DNA of 64,000 nt, taken from contig NC_089495.1 of assembly GCF_036850765.1 (NCBI RefSeq), forward strand, positions 65,820,410 to 65,884,409, written 5' to 3'. Origin of the DNA: Saccopteryx bilineata. Its lineage: Eukaryota > Chordata > Mammalia > Chiroptera > Emballonuridae. Made by a program: the position numbers and the translations under genes. Positions 22,257 through 33,599 of this stretch are shown here, piece after piece. The notes below the pieces were generated by a model. That model was not told the origin of the DNA, made no database searches, and saw only the letters and a program-made list of their open reading frames with translations. Position 1 is the stretch's first letter, and the number at the start of each line of letters is the position of its first letter.

Positions 22257-22680
22257 TTAACATACACCTTGGGATGGTTATAGAACATTTGTAACACCCT
22301 AATTAGAAATACACAATTCCAAGATGGTTAATTAGCATTTGAAGATGTTATTTAAGAATGTATATTTCAGAGCTTCTATATAATCTCATTATACATTACT
22401 AAAATATAAAATGAAAGGTTCATAATTAATATAATAAACATTAAAAATGTTTTATTTGGGGGAAATAAATGATGTGCTTGATATGTAGTTGTCTATGAAG
22501 ATTGGATAGTATATCACTACATCCCTTTCTCTTGATCTCTTTCTTAACCAAAGACTGACTCCTTACCCAAGTAGAAGGCTGGCTGACCTGCTGTCAGTTT
22601 ATCAACTTAACCTCCTTAGAGTGAACTGAAAATTTCAAGTGTTTGCATGAGTACCTAGAAAACAACAGGTATCAGTGTAA
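20500..22680. other. Unique AT-rich non-coding sequence
   Basis: No gene or classified repeat seen, apart from a GT/GA microsatellite at 22208-22256. The segment 21890-22110 is a little GC-richer but contains no sustained frame. Confidence 0.6.
22208..22256. repeat. (GT)n/(GA)n compound microsatellite
   Basis: A GT-rich stretch followed by about twelve GA units. Confidence 0.93.
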
Positions 22681-22686
22681 TGAAAT

Positions 22687-23547
22687 TGTTATAAAGAACC
22701 CGTACCTCACATCTGTGGGTTTACATAGAGACACCAAGTCCAGATGAATTTTAAAGGGTTTTATTAAAGGAGGAGATTTATTAAATATGCTGACCACATA
22801 TGGCTAATACGGGGCATTGCAGACCCAAATTGTGCGTGCCGGGCATAGCCCTTGCAATAGGTTATATACCTTTGTTCGCACACAGGTTGGCGGGAAAAGG
22901 AGAAGGGGGATGGGACACAATTCATTAGCAAACTTATAACATTTGTCCATAGGATCCATAAAAATATCCCTATATATCAAAACTTACAAGGTAATACAAT
23001 AGCAAAAATGTTATTCTACATATTAAAATATATTTCTAAATTTTCTAGTGTTCATTTGCCATTCCTTTGTTTAGAGGTATATACATTAATTACATGCTTT
23101 CAGGAGGGGAGGGGTAGTTTCCATGGCACCAAGGGATAAATGCCTATGAATGGCTCATCAAATAGGAAAAGGTTTTTTCAATCTCTCTCTTCCTGAACCT
23201 GGCTAGCTATTTACTTGCTTCCTTACAGGTGTGGGGGTAAGGGAATCTAAATCTCCTTCCCCTCTTCTTTTACAATACAAGGCTATCAGCCATCCTGAGT
23301 TGGTGTAAATCACACAAGTATAGGAATCATATTTACAAAATCTCTCTGTATGCCTAGCCCAAATTAATAAAATGCCCTTTAAGCTTCCTAGTAGAAGGGA
23401 GTTTCCTACACAGTATGTTTCTGCAAGCTAGGAAACTTTTATTTTTTCTTTCCCTCCCCTCCCCAAAGGAAGGACGGGACAGGAAAGCCTGACCTTCCCT
23501 CCTAAAATATCAATATTAATTTTGTAGCTTTTTGGTACCTTATCACA
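22687..23547 (-). mobile_element. LTR-B solo LTR, second copy
   Basis: About 860 bp, colinear with 9960-10760: shared text includes gttttattaaaggaggagat, aattcattagcaa and atatcaatattaattttt. It is bounded by TG...CA. Flanks (aaat left, gaat right) match at three of four bases, so the TSD is weak and the left boundary is uncertain by some 50 bp. AATAAA signals on the minus strand again favour minus orientation. Confidence 0.78.
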
Positions 23548-24260
23548 GAATAAGTTACATAGTTATTTTGTACCTGCTTGGTAATAATATTTCTATGTTT
23601 ATCAGAATACAGTCTGAGGCTAACTCTCATTGAAAACTGTTCTATAATGGCAAGATTGGAAATGAGTTGTATACATCTACTACCTGCTTTTGTAGTAAAA
23701 ATCTCCAACAGTTATCAAAAAAACTGACAATGGTTGACTGCAAACAGTTTCTAAGGTCAACTTAAGGTTGCAAACACTTTGATATACATTACCATCAGTA
23801 TGGTCACAGAAATATTTGAGTTGCAAATGGAACATTCATTTTATATATTTCAGATTGAAAGTACTTTCTAATATCAAACACTAAAAACAAAAGTTATATT
23901 TAAAGGCAAGCAATATAAGGTAACAGTATTTACAGAAGTACTGAGGCTTTAATTAGAAGTTTCATATATGATAAACATGGAGATATAAATGGTACTTTTA
24001 GAAACATTGCTTTATTCAAAATATTATAATATTAAATAGTACATTATTATGTGTGTAACTAATTACTACTCAATATTAATTGAAAACCACTCAGTAGTCA
24101 TAGTGTTTAGAGAGATTTGCAATTCAATGATTATGTAGAATATGTTATGTATTTTTCTTTATTGGTATCATAAATTCAAACCACATATACATTTATTGTG
24201 GCTGACCATGTTTGATACATACTCAATACTACATCCTTATTACTAAAATCCTGATTTTGT
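23548..24260. other. Unique AT-rich non-coding sequence
   Basis: Nothing recognisable on either strand. Confidence 0.6.
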
Positions 24261-24264
24261 TTAA

Positions 24265-24560
24265 GGTAGCAAAGTGCCCAAATGAAAAGCTATTTCCCAA
24301 TCCTTTGTGGGTTCATTCTGGCCCAGTACAGTTTTAGCCAATGAATTTTCTGCTGTTCAGCATCAGTTCATTCTCTTTGTTTCTTATTTATCTCTGTACT
24401 TATTCTGGCATGTGTTATAAACCTTAAATCACACATACAGCACTATTTTGAGACCATAATGTGACTTGGTAAAGATAGTAAAGTAGAAAGGAAGGAGCCT
24501 GAAACATCACCTATACCTCTGAGCTTCTGTTGTCGCTCTAGAATGTCTACCTTAGTGAGG
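24265..24560 (+). mobile_element. Possible old MaLR (MLT1-type) LTR fragment
   Basis: 'aaaagctatttcccaatcctttgtgg', 'cattctggccca', 'agccaatgaatttt', 'aaggagcctgaaa' and 'ctctagaatgtctacc' recall the middle of MLT1-type LTRs in order. Strongly diverged; no boundaries found. Confidence 0.4.
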
Positions 24561-24969
24561 ATGTCTCCTTATGTCAGGAATCACTGAGGATCACATTTTA
24601 TCACATGCAGCAAAACACAATCACAAACTGTTCTAAATCATAATAGTCAATCATTGTGCATTAGAATACATTTCCAATAAAATAAAGTTTTACATATATT
24701 TATATTTTTATAAGTCAAAAAACAGGCTTCTAATAATATGCAGAGGGGTTTCAGAAGGTAACAGTTCACATTTTGACCCATGATAACTCTTAATTTTCAG
24801 TTTGTTCTCATTTCTTGGGTGGAGAAGAGATCAACCATACCTAATTAGTCTCAGTTTATACTTTGAATATCTGTGTTTACTTTTTATGGATACTGATGAT
24901 GATGATATGGATTAAAAAAATATCTAATATTTGGAAACAATACAGGGTGCATAGTATTTTGACATGTTA

Positions 24970-25569
24970 TACAGTGTGTCCGTAAAGTCATGGTGCACTT
25001 TTGACCGGTCACAGGAAAGCAACAAAAGACGATAGAAATGTAAAATCTGCACCAAATAAAAGGAAAACCCTCCCAGTTTATGTAGGATGATGTGGCAGCA
25101 TATGCGCATGTGCAGATGATGACGTAACACCGTGTATACAGCGGAGCAGCCCACGGCCATGCCAGTCGAGATGTGGATGGTACAGAGGAAAGTTCAGTGT
25201 GTTCTGTGGCTTGCTAAATTCGATTCTGTGACCAATGTGCAATGCGAATATCAGCACGTTTATAATGAAGCGCCACCACATAGGAATAACATGACTTGGT
25301 GGGATAAGCAGTTGAAGGAAACCAGCAGTTTGGTGGAGAAACTCCATTCTGGTAGGCCATCAGTCAGTGACGAGTCTGTAGAGGCTATACGGGATAGCTA
25401 CCTAAGGAGCCCTAAAAAAATCTGTGTATGAGCTCACATCGAACTGCACTGAATAGGTATGAAACCAGGAGAGTTTTCTTTTATTTGGTGCAGATTTCAC
25501 ATTTCTTTTGTCTTTTGTTGCTTTCCTGTGACCGGTCAAAAGTGCACCATGACTTTATGAACACACTGT
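24970..25569 (+). mobile_element. Mariner-like DNA transposon, 600 bp, long inverted repeats
   Basis: Near-perfect terminal inverted repeats of about 100 bp: both ends begin tacagtgtgt and share aagtcatggtgcactttt, gaccggtcacaggaaagc and aatctgcaccaaataaaa. TA dinucleotides flank it (24968-24969, 25570-25571). The interior keeps only the start of a transposase, so it is an internally deleted, non-autonomous copy. Tc1/mariner membership follows from the TA target and the transposase remnant. Confidence 0.93.
25132..25431 (+). pseudogene. Mariner transposase N-terminal remnant
   Basis: 99 codons. From about residue 19 it reads like the N-terminal DNA-binding region of mariner transposases: VQRKVQCVLWLAKFDSV, then VYNEAPPHRNN, WWDKQLKETSSLVEK, SGRPSVSDESVEAIRDS and LRSPKKI, i.e. 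a first helix-turn-helix, a GRP linker and the start of the second. The frame stops at 25431 and runs straight into the right inverted repeat, so the catalytic DDE/D domain is absent. The first ATG is not necessarily the original start. Confidence 0.85.
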
Positions 25570-25571
25570 AT

Positions 25572-26085
25572 AACTTCAATCTTACAATAATAAATATTTA
25601 TTATCACATTTTCAAAGTTAAAATAGTTGAATCTAAGAGAAATCAATCACTTGCTAAATATGGCTAACATGTTTCATATGCTGTCCAGTACAGTGGACAA
25701 TTAGTCCGTGACCAGATGTGGAAATGGCAATCCCTTTGTCAGAATCCTACTCCCATTTCCTTTATGGACTCAGAACACACACTCTATCAATAGTCACCAA
25801 TTCTTTCTGGACATTTACTTTATATATATGTACATGCATACATGCTTATCAGAATTAAATCTGAAGCTATATATATATATATATATATATATGTATAGTC
25901 AGGCCACCACTTCCTACTTATATTTCAATGTGGTGGAATATTTTGGCTACAATCACTCACAGGACTATCTCTAAGAAAGTTATTAATATGGTCACACTTC
26001 CCAAATTCTATAGACCAGTTTCAATTAACTTTATACTTTTTCTTTGACACTCATTAGAATTCTGCATAGCTACTGATTCTCTTCT
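25572..26085. other. Unique AT-rich non-coding sequence
   Basis: No gene seen; an (AT)n tract lies at 25868-25893. Confidence 0.6.
25868..25893. repeat. (AT)n microsatellite
   Basis: Thirteen AT units. Confidence 0.93.
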
Positions 26086-26216
26086 TTCTTTTTTTTGTGT
26101 GACAGAGACAGAAAGAGAGTTAGAGAGAGAGACAGATAGGGACAGACAGACAGGAAGAGAGATGAAAAACATTAATTCTTTGTTGCAGTATTTTAGTTGT
26201 TCATTGATTACTTTCT

Positions 26217-26966
26217 TTTTTTTTAAAGACTCTGTGCTTCATGCCTTTCATTTTTTATAAACTTTTATTAATTTTAATGGGGTGACATCAGTAAATCAGG
26301 GTACATATGTTCAAAGAAAACATGTCCAGGTTATCTTGTCAATCAATTATGTTGCATACCCATCACCCAAAGTCAGATTGTCCTCCGTCAACTTCTATCT
26401 AGTTATCATTGTGCCCCTCCCCCTCCCCTTCCCTTCTCCCTCCCCCCCCCTGTAACCACCACACTCTTGTCAATGTCTCTTAGTTTCGTTTTTATGTCCC
26501 ACCTACGTATGGAATAATGCAGTTCTTGGTTTTTTCTGATTTACTTATTTCACTCCATATAATGTTATCAAGATCCCACCATTTTGTTGTAAATGATCCG
26601 ATGTCATCATTTCTTATGGCTGAGTAGTATTCCATAGTGTATATGTGCCATATCTTCTTTATCCAGTCTTCTATTGAAGGGCTTTTTGGTTGTTTCCATG
26701 TCTTGGCCACTGTGAACAATGCTGCAATGAACATGGGGCTACATGTGTCTTTACATATCAATGTTTCTGAGTTTTGGGGGTATATACCCAGTAGAGGGAT
26801 TGCTGGGTCATAAGGTAGTTCTATTTTCAGTTTTTTGAGGTACCACCATACTTTCTTCCATAATTGTTGTACTACTTTACATTCCCACCAACAGTGAATG
26901 AATGAGGGTTCTTTTTTCTCCACAGCCTCTCCAACATTGGGTATTACCTGTCTTGTTAATAATAGC
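26217..26966 (-). mobile_element. L1 3' end, 5'-truncated
   Basis: A 750 bp minus-strand L1 ending in poly-T at 26217 with the G-rich 3' UTR (complement of 26400-26450), and reaching back into the ORF2 C-terminus. TSD tcattgattactttct at 26201-26216 and 26967-26982, perfect over 16 bp. Same family as the larger L1 at 42252. Confidence 0.94.
26492..26923 (-). pseudogene. L1 ORF2 C-terminal fragment
   Basis: 143 codons covering the Cys-rich/C-terminal tail of L1 ORF2p: [55 protein letters not shown] and [10 protein letters not shown] are standard L1 signatures. It ends with a stop just before the 3' UTR. Intact in frame but only a fragment, so non-functional. Its first codons (MEKKEPSF) belong to the tail's reading frame and are not a start. 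Confidence 0.9.
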
Positions 26967-27261
26967 TCATTGATTACTTTCTCACATGTGCCTTGACCAG
27001 AGGGTTACAGCCAGAGTGAGCTACCCCTTGCTCAAGCCAATGATGTTGGGCTCAAGCCAGCGACAATAGGCTTCAAGCCAGCAACCTTTGGGCTCAAGCC
27101 AGCAACCATGGGGTCATGTCTATGATCCCATGCTCAAGCCAGTGACCCCTCACTCAAGCTGGTGAGCCCACATTCAAGCGACCTCGGGGTTTCAAACGTA
27201 GGTCCCCCACATCCCAGTCTGATGCTCTATCCACTGTGCCACCACCTGGTCAGGCTGACTC

Positions 27262-27372
27262 CTTTTTTTTTTTTTTTCTGAAGCTGGAAACGGGGAGAGA
27301 CAGTCAAACAGACTCCCACATGCACCCGACCGGGATCTACCCGGCACGCCCACCAGGGGCGACACTCTTTGG
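27262..27372 (-). mobile_element. SINE-1 3' fragment
   Basis: Poly-T followed by the complement of the SINE-1 3' end (ctgaagctggaaacggggag through caccaggggc), stopping at 27372. Only about 110 bp of the 3' end is present. Confidence 0.85.
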
Positions 27373-27571
27373 TTGCTTTAGAGTTGTGAAAAAAAATCGC
27401 TCTTCTGCTATTCCTTGATAAGTTATTATTTTTCCATAACTACCCCTGCTTCTAATATTATTCCCAAAATCTCGTTCTTATATGCTTCAAGTCCAATGCA
27501 TTTTCCCACATAAATATAAAGCCACTCCATTCTTACCAAAAGTTTTTAAATAATATCCTAAATTATTATCT

Positions 27572-27911
27572 TTTTAAATATTTTTTTAAGTGAGAGAGAC
27601 AGAGAGAGGATCAGAGAAACATACAAACAGAAAGGTAGAGATGAGAAGTGTCAATTCTTCATTGTGGCACCTTAGTTGTTCATTTGATTGCTTTCTCTTA
27701 TGTGTCTTGACTCGGGGGCTCCAGCAGAGTGAGTGACCCCTTTTTCAAGCCAGTGATCTTGGGCTCAAGCCAGCAACCATGAGGTCACATTTATGAACCC
27801 ATGATCAAGCCAATGACCTCGTGCTCAAGCTGGCAACCTCTAGGTTTTGAACCCAGATCTTCTTTGTCTTGGGCTGATGCTGAATCTACTTTGCCACTGC
27901 CTGGTTAGGCT
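27572..27911 (-). mobile_element. SINE-2 copy
   Basis: Reverse full-length copy, diverged; head at 27911 (complement gcctaaccaggcagtggcaa). TSD taaattattatct at 27559-27571 and 27912-27924, perfect. Confidence 0.93.
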
Positions 27912-28023
27912 TAAATTATTATCTCAATACTTTTATTCTTGATACCTACTTCCTACAATTCAATTTTTCTACAAAGTGATCTTCTATATGTATAGATAAA
28001 ATAGTAAAAGCTGTGGTTAAAAA

Positions 28024-28042
28024 ACACACACACACACACACA
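28024..28042. repeat. (CA)n microsatellite
   Basis: Nine CA units. Confidence 0.9.
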
Positions 28043-28404
28043 AAAACCCTTAACTTGAAACAGTCCTTTCTGATCAGATCTCGAGAAATAATGTCTAGCA
28101 TCATTTATAAAAGCTTACCCCATGAGACTTTGGTTTCAGCTATACATGATAACTTCCAATTTTCAAAATGTGTCATTCTTGGCACACTTATTTTGTAGCA
28201 AATGATGTTCTCTTCCTGGACTGCTCATTCTCTGGTCTGCTAATCAGGTTAATTCTCACTCTTTCTCCAATAGTCATCTCAATAACTACTTTTCTCAGGA
28301 GGCTCAGTCTAAAAGAGGGTTCAGGCCTCCTTCATCATTTATACAGTTTGATGTCTACTAATATTAAACCAGTTAATTATACTGGCTTGCACTTTTCTAA
28401 CAAT

Positions 28405-28800
28405 ATTAATAAAAGCTAACATTTAATGCATGCAAACATTCATTTGTTCATTTTTTAAAATGACAACTCTGCCTGACCTGTGGTGACGCAGTGGATAAAG
28501 CGTCTACCTGGAAATGCTGAGGTCGCTGGTTTGAAACCCTGGGCTTGCCTGGTCAAGGCACATATGGGAGTTGATGCTTCCAGCTCCTCCCCCCTGTCTC
28601 TCTCTCCTCTCTGTCTCTCTCTGTCTCTCTCTCTCTCCTCTCTAAAATAAATAAATAAAATAAAATGATAACTCTGAGAAATAGGTTTGTTAATGTCCTA
28701 GTATTACAAATAGGAAAACTGAAGCACACAAAAAAGAGCAAGGTGCACAAGGTCTCATGTCTACTACATGGCAGAGGCAGAACGTTGCCCGTATGAAATT
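28405..28800 (-). mobile_element. MIR, interrupted by SINE-3
   Basis: 'aaaagctaacatttaatgca' before and 'attacaaataggaaaactgaagcac...gcacaaggtctcatg...atggcagaggcagaac' after the SINE are the complement-strand MIR pattern (cattttacagatgaggaaactgaggcac...ggtcacacagct...). An ancient mammal-wide SINE. Confidence 0.7.
28472..28661 (+). mobile_element. SINE-3 copy inside MIR
   Basis: Full-length: gcctgacctgtggtgacgca head, ggtttgaaaccctgg B box-like motif, CT-rich body, (AAATA)n tail. The 15 bp TSD aaaatgacaactctg (28457-28471) / aaaatgataactctg (28662-28676) has one mismatch. Confidence 0.95.
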
Positions 28801-28801
28801 T

Positions 28802-30090
28802 ATTCCTTCTCATGTTTCTCAATAAAAAACTCAACACCCACCATAAGGAGATACTCATAGCAGATTCTTAATATGTCTGTTGAATGTTGAATAAAATAAA
28901 GGAAATACACCAACAGATATGGGAGCATACAGATAATTCAGTTAAGTGTTTATTGATGTTGCTTCATTATGTCTGCTTAACTACTGTTCACAGGAGAGGC
29001 ATCAAGATTTAAAGTTTAAAAGCTTATGTACAAGCTCGCATATGGTATATTCAACGGTTCTTTTTCCCTCATGTGAGAATAAATTTAGTTTACAGACAGT
29101 TGCTTAATTTAGATTTGTAGACAAAAATATCAAGAAGACTAAGGAAGAATTGAACACAAATTTAGGAAGGGTCAATATAGTGATAAAATAAAATCCTATT
29201 ATTTCCCTTTTAGAATTATTCTACCATTCCTCTGACTTTTTAGTTTTGTGATTGTGCAACTCTTAATCATTTTAATGCTTTGGGTAGACACTTTAAGTAC
29301 ATGATCATAAATCATTCTGCAGAGTGTAAAACCAGAACACTCTGTTTGTAAGTTTGCTCTTGCCAGTGTCATTTTTAATGAGATTTCTTCTGGCTGTTTG
29401 ATATGAGAACAATGGTTCTGAGGGAAAAATGAGCAAACTTAGTTATCCTACATCAGAAATCATATGCATTAGATAAAGAATATTTAATCTACTTTTTCAA
29501 AGTATTTAAAAATAATTTTTCACATATAAAATTTTAAAAATTATATCAGCTCTTAAAATTATGAGTTTTATAAAAACATACATTTTTTTTCTTCATATTC
29601 CTCATCAAAATTGCCTCATATGTAAAATATTCAATGATATCTGTTTTCAGCTTCTCTATTTTTTAGAAATGTCACCATCTGACGATCTTGTAGCCTATCT
29701 CTCCAGGCTTCCTGAGATAATCATTTTAATTGATCTCATTTTTTTTTTTTAGTTTTTATAGTGCTTATAATATATATATATATAATATATATAATATATA
29801 TATCCCTATACTTCTTTGTCTGTTTTTGTAAATGTCATTGTGCAATTACAACAAATCAAGCATGATGAAACTTAAACATTGGTGATCAATATAAACCAAT
29901 CAATCAATCAAACTGGATCAAGAGAAACTACATTCAGATTAGATGTGTAGATGGTCCTGAACATTGGAGTTCAGACCATCACTAAACAGGCCTTTTGAGT
30001 TGCCTATTAAGGAGAAGAATAAGTATATTTGAACTTACAAGAGAAAAATAAATATTTGAATGCAAACAGAGTCTGTTTGATGGTATTATC
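28802..30090. other. Unique AT-rich non-coding sequence
   Basis: No gene recognised; a TA-rich tract lies at 29767-29804. The frame 29561-29752 is a hydrophobic AT-rich chance frame. Confidence 0.6.
29767..29804. repeat. (TA)n tract
   Basis: Interrupted TA repeat of about 38 bp. Confidence 0.9.
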
Positions 30091-30094
30091 AAAG

Positions 30095-30475
30095 ATTTCC
30101 TTCTCCTTTCCACCAACTCTATTCCTGTGACCAAATTAAACCTCCTATTGCACTCAGGTTGGTCAAGTGATTTGCTTTTACCAATGAAATGTGAATGTGA
30201 ATGCCATGTGTCATTTCTGAGCAAGAAATGGAGAAGCCATTGAGATTCTGCTACCTCTCTTTTTCCATGTTTAATGTGTCTGGATAATCATAGACAGATT
30301 TTGCTCCTTTAGTTTGAATTCAGAAACAAAAAAGACTTGGAATAAAGCCAAATTCAACCTTTAAATGACATTAACATGAATAAAATATATATATATATAT
30401 ATTTTTTAAGCTAATGAGATTTTGGGTTGTTTATTATTGCATTAGTTTAAGCTAAATGATAAAACACATTGTGAC
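30095..30475 (+). mobile_element. Old MaLR (MLT1-type) LTR
   Basis: In order: 'ggttggtcaagtgatttgctttta', 'ccaatgaaatgtgaatg', 'gccatgtgtcatttctgagc', 'gagaagccattgagattc' and, at the 3' end, 'ttaagctaatgagattttggg' then 'gttgtttattattgcattag'. This is the order of features in MLT1-type LTRs (ccaatgaaatgtgag ... ttaagccactgagattttgggg). An (AT)n tract interrupts it at 30387-30401. Confidence 0.65.
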
Positions 30476-30479
30476 ATCA

Positions 30480-31645
30480 TAAAACTTATAGTGTATTAAT
30501 ACAGAATGTTTTTAATTTAATAATCACTGCAACAAATATAAAATTGCAACAGAGGAAGGTATTATTAAGAAAAAATTGTAAGATATTTTATTAAAGAGTT
30601 TGCACTAGTGATGGATGTCACAGTCAGTCCTTCTGAGTAGAAGAACTTCCCTTAAGTTCTGCCCAGGTACCATGTATTAGGTGAGCCAGGCTTTGGAGTG
30701 TTTTCCTCAAAAATACCCAGTCTCACTCTGATGCCTGGGACAAACTAAGGTTGGCACTGTCATATAAATGAGTACTTCAAGCCTGAACCATGATAACATG
30801 GGCCCAGACCCCTTATCTTTCCTTGGAAGTGTTTCCATAACTTGATGAGAAGAAAAATGTCGTAACCATAATACTTACCTCCATAACGTTATATATCTCT
30901 CAAATTTTCTAATCTAATTAAGTTGTAATTTTTATTTGATATCTTTACATATTAAAAAATTATTGGAAGTGACCTTCATCTATGTCAAAATTGTCCTCAT
31001 AAGTAAAAGACACTATATGTGCATGATGCATTACCATGCAGAAGTAAAACAATAAATAAATAAATTTATGTATATTAAAGTGAAAAGATTTAAGAAACCC
31101 AATGTTGAGTGAAAAAAAAATAGAACAAAATTTAAGCCAAATGAAAATTTTAATTGATAATTTTCAACACATCCTGATAAACTGACATCAATAAACAGCA
31201 TTATTACTGTAGTAATACACACACAAGACTCTCTTTCCATAGCAGTGCTAGAGAAGGTTCTGTAATGCACTGCCAATGAGATCTAAGAATAAAAACAAGA
31301 ATTAATATTTTTGGTACATGTTGTTGAATATTGCAATATTTTGCTACTCGTGCTACAATTTACAAAATAGTCTAATATATTACCTTAATCTCAAAATTTA
31401 AATCATATGATTACAATTAAATTTTAAATATATATCTAAAAAAGTATTTGGTTAAATGATAATAATTACCACATATTTCATAAGGGCAACATTAATACAC
31501 CCATCTACTCCAAAATATGTTTGCAATAACAAGAGTGGGTGCCTATGAGGTAGATCGGTAGGAATAGTAGATAAAACAAAAATGATAAGATAAAAGGACA
31601 ATGAATTAATTAAAAGTTTGATCTTAATTCCAAGCTCTTAATGTC
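30480..31645. other. Unique non-coding sequence
   Basis: No gene or recognised repeat. 30620-30830 is less AT-rich but has no sustained frame. Confidence 0.55.
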
Positions 31646-31649
31646 AATT

Positions 31650-32031
31650 AATTTTTTTTAATTTTAATTTAGTGAAAGGAGGGGAGGCAAAGAGACAGAC
31701 TCCTGCATGTGCCTCGACCAGGATATACCCAGAAAGCCCACTAGGAGGTGATGCACTGCCTCTTTGAGGAGTTGCTCTATTGCTCAGCAAATGAGCTCTT
31801 CTTAACACCTGAGGCAGAGGCCATAGAGCCATCCTCAGTGTCCAAGACCAACTCACTTCAATCAAGCCATGGCTGTAAAAATGGGAGAGAGAGAAAGAGA
31901 AAGAGAGAAGCAAGAGGCAGAGGGGTAGAGTAGCAGATGGGTGGTTCTTCTGTGTGCTCTCACTGGTGATTAAACCCAGGACATCCACATGCCTGACTGA
32001 CGCTATACCACTGAGCCAACTGGGCAGGGCC
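31650..32031 (-). mobile_element. SINE-1 copy, old subfamily
   Basis: Reverse copy with head at 32031 (complement ggccctgcccagttggctca) and a degraded B box. Much more diverged than the copies at 32844 and 46875 and lacking a clear TSD. Frames in it are shadows. Confidence 0.88.
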
Positions 32032-32503
32032 TAAACTATTTTTTTTTCTTTTTAATATGTTCAGATATTTGTTGCATTCCCAATGTTTGTTTATTTCTAA
32101 TGTTTTTCTCTTCTCTTTCATTCTTAAATAGATCTAAAGCATTAAAATAATTTTTAAAATTACTTCCAAGGCCTTTTTCTCATGTTTCCAATCTAGTTTA
32201 TAATTATTACCACCTAATGAAGATAAATTACTCCCCCAAATTCACTAATATACTAAGGATAAACAAATGCTTAAACCCTCTTGGAACATTTAAAATTAAT
32301 ATAATAATTTTAACTACAGGCAAATAAATGCATTCAACATGTTTATGGCCATAAATTTAGTATCTTCCTGATTTAATGTTAAATCTTAGAAGAAAGGTGT
32401 TTTAATATCTTCCACAACCACTATAGCAGTTGCTGCATCTAAATGAGGTAAGGCACTCTGTCTTCCTGTGTGGGATATTGGTCACACATCTAAAAGATGA
32501 TTT

Positions 32504-32655
32504 TGGCCCTGGCCAGGTAACCCATTTGGTTAGAGCAGCATCTCAATTTGTGGACGTTATGGGGTTCAATCCTCCATAAGGGCACACCCAATGAATGAGT
32601 AAATGAGTGGAACAACAAATAGATGTTTCTCTCTCCCCCTAAAATATAAATTAAT
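32504..32655 (+). mobile_element. VES-like SINE
   Basis: Starts ggccctggccaggtaaccca, B box-like ggggttcaatcc, then 'aatgaatgagtaaatgagtg', 'gaacaacaaatagatgtttc' and tctctctc, the layout of the vespertilionid-type VES SINE. TSD aaaagatgattt (32492-32503) / aaaaggtgattt (32656-32667). Confidence 0.85.
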
Positions 32656-32843
32656 AAAAGGTGATTTATTTGTATAACAACTTGAGATCTATGTCAATGT
32701 TTAAGGTCTTCATTAATGATAACAAATAAATTATACCTTGAATAATAAAGAAAGATGCTGTAAATTATAAAAACTGCATTTGTCAGCTTAGTGAGCAAAC
32801 CAGAGTTAATGATGAGTAGTTGGGTATTAAGAAATTTAGTATA

Positions 32844-33227
32844 GCCCTGGCCGGTTGGCTCAGCGGTAGAGCGTCGGCCTAGCGTGCGGAGGACCCGGGT
32901 TCGATTCCCGGCCTGGGCACACAGGAGAAGCGCCCATTTGCTTCTCCACCCCTCCGCCGCGCTTTCTTCTCTGTCTCTCTCTTCCCCTCCCGCAGCCAAG
33001 GCTCCATTGGAGCAAAGATGGCCCGGGCACTGGGGATGGCTCTGTGGCCTCTGCCCCAGGCGCTAGAGTGGCTCTGGTCGCAACATGGTGACGCCCAGGA
33101 TGGGCAGAGCATCACCCCTGGTGGGCGTGCCGGGTGGACCCCGGTCGGGTGCATGCGGGAGTCTGACTGTCTCTCCCTGTTTCCAGCTTCAGAAAAATGA
33201 AAAAAAAAAATTAAAAAAAAAAAAAAA
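32844..33227 (+). mobile_element. SINE-1 copy, young
   Basis: Full-length with an intact tRNA-like promoter: A box ggctcagcggtagagcg, B box gggttcgattcccgg, then a GC-rich body and an A-rich tail of about 40 bp. Perfect 15 bp TSD aagaaatttagtata at 32829-32843 and 33228-33242. With the copy at 46875 it shares the variant 'caacatgg(t/c)ga(c/t)gcccagga', so they form a subfamily. Frames of 60-101 codons here are shadows. Confidence 0.97.
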
Positions 33228-33373
33228 AAGAAATTTAGTATAGAAATTAAGCCTTACACAAAACTGGAAAAAGAGTTGTGAAAGAGAACATCTGGAAAAA
33301 ATAATCAGAAGATGAAAATCAGACCAATTGAAGGTTCTGCTTGAAGGACTGACAAGTGAAAACACACAAAAAG

Positions 33374-33580
33374 CCTGACCTGTGGTGGCGCAGTGGATAA
33401 AGCGTCGACCTGGAAATGCTGAGGTTGCTGGTTTGAAACCCTGGGCTTGCCTGGTCAAGGCACATATGGGAGTTGATGCTTCCAGCTCCTCCCCCCTGTC
33501 TCTCTCTCCTCTCTCTCTGTCTCTCTCTCTCTCCCACTCTCTCCTCTCTAAAATGAATAAATAAAAAAAAATTAAAAAAA
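33374..33580 (+). mobile_element. SINE-3 copy
   Basis: Full-length: gcctgacctgtggtggcgca head, ggtttgaaaccctgg, CT-rich body, A-rich tail. TSD of the form acacacaaaaa on both sides, low complexity. Confidence 0.93.
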
Positions 33581-33599
33581 AAACACAAAAAAAATCATA

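Larger units (their letters stand above)
26087..27255 (-). mobile_element. SINE-2 copy split by an L1 insertion
   Basis: 3' part at 26087-26216 and 5' part at 26967-27255, with the head at 27255 (complement gcctgaccaggtggtggcac). The middle contains several 'ctcaagccagc(g/a)a' modules, as in the long variant at 19117. The L1 at 26217-26966 entered within 'tcattgattactttct', which is duplicated. Confidence 0.9.

Noticed and set aside
32844..32920. tRNA gene-like sequence with A and B boxes
   Set aside because: It is the head of a SINE with a body, A tail and target duplication; the tRNA fold is incomplete. The same applies to all other SINE heads.
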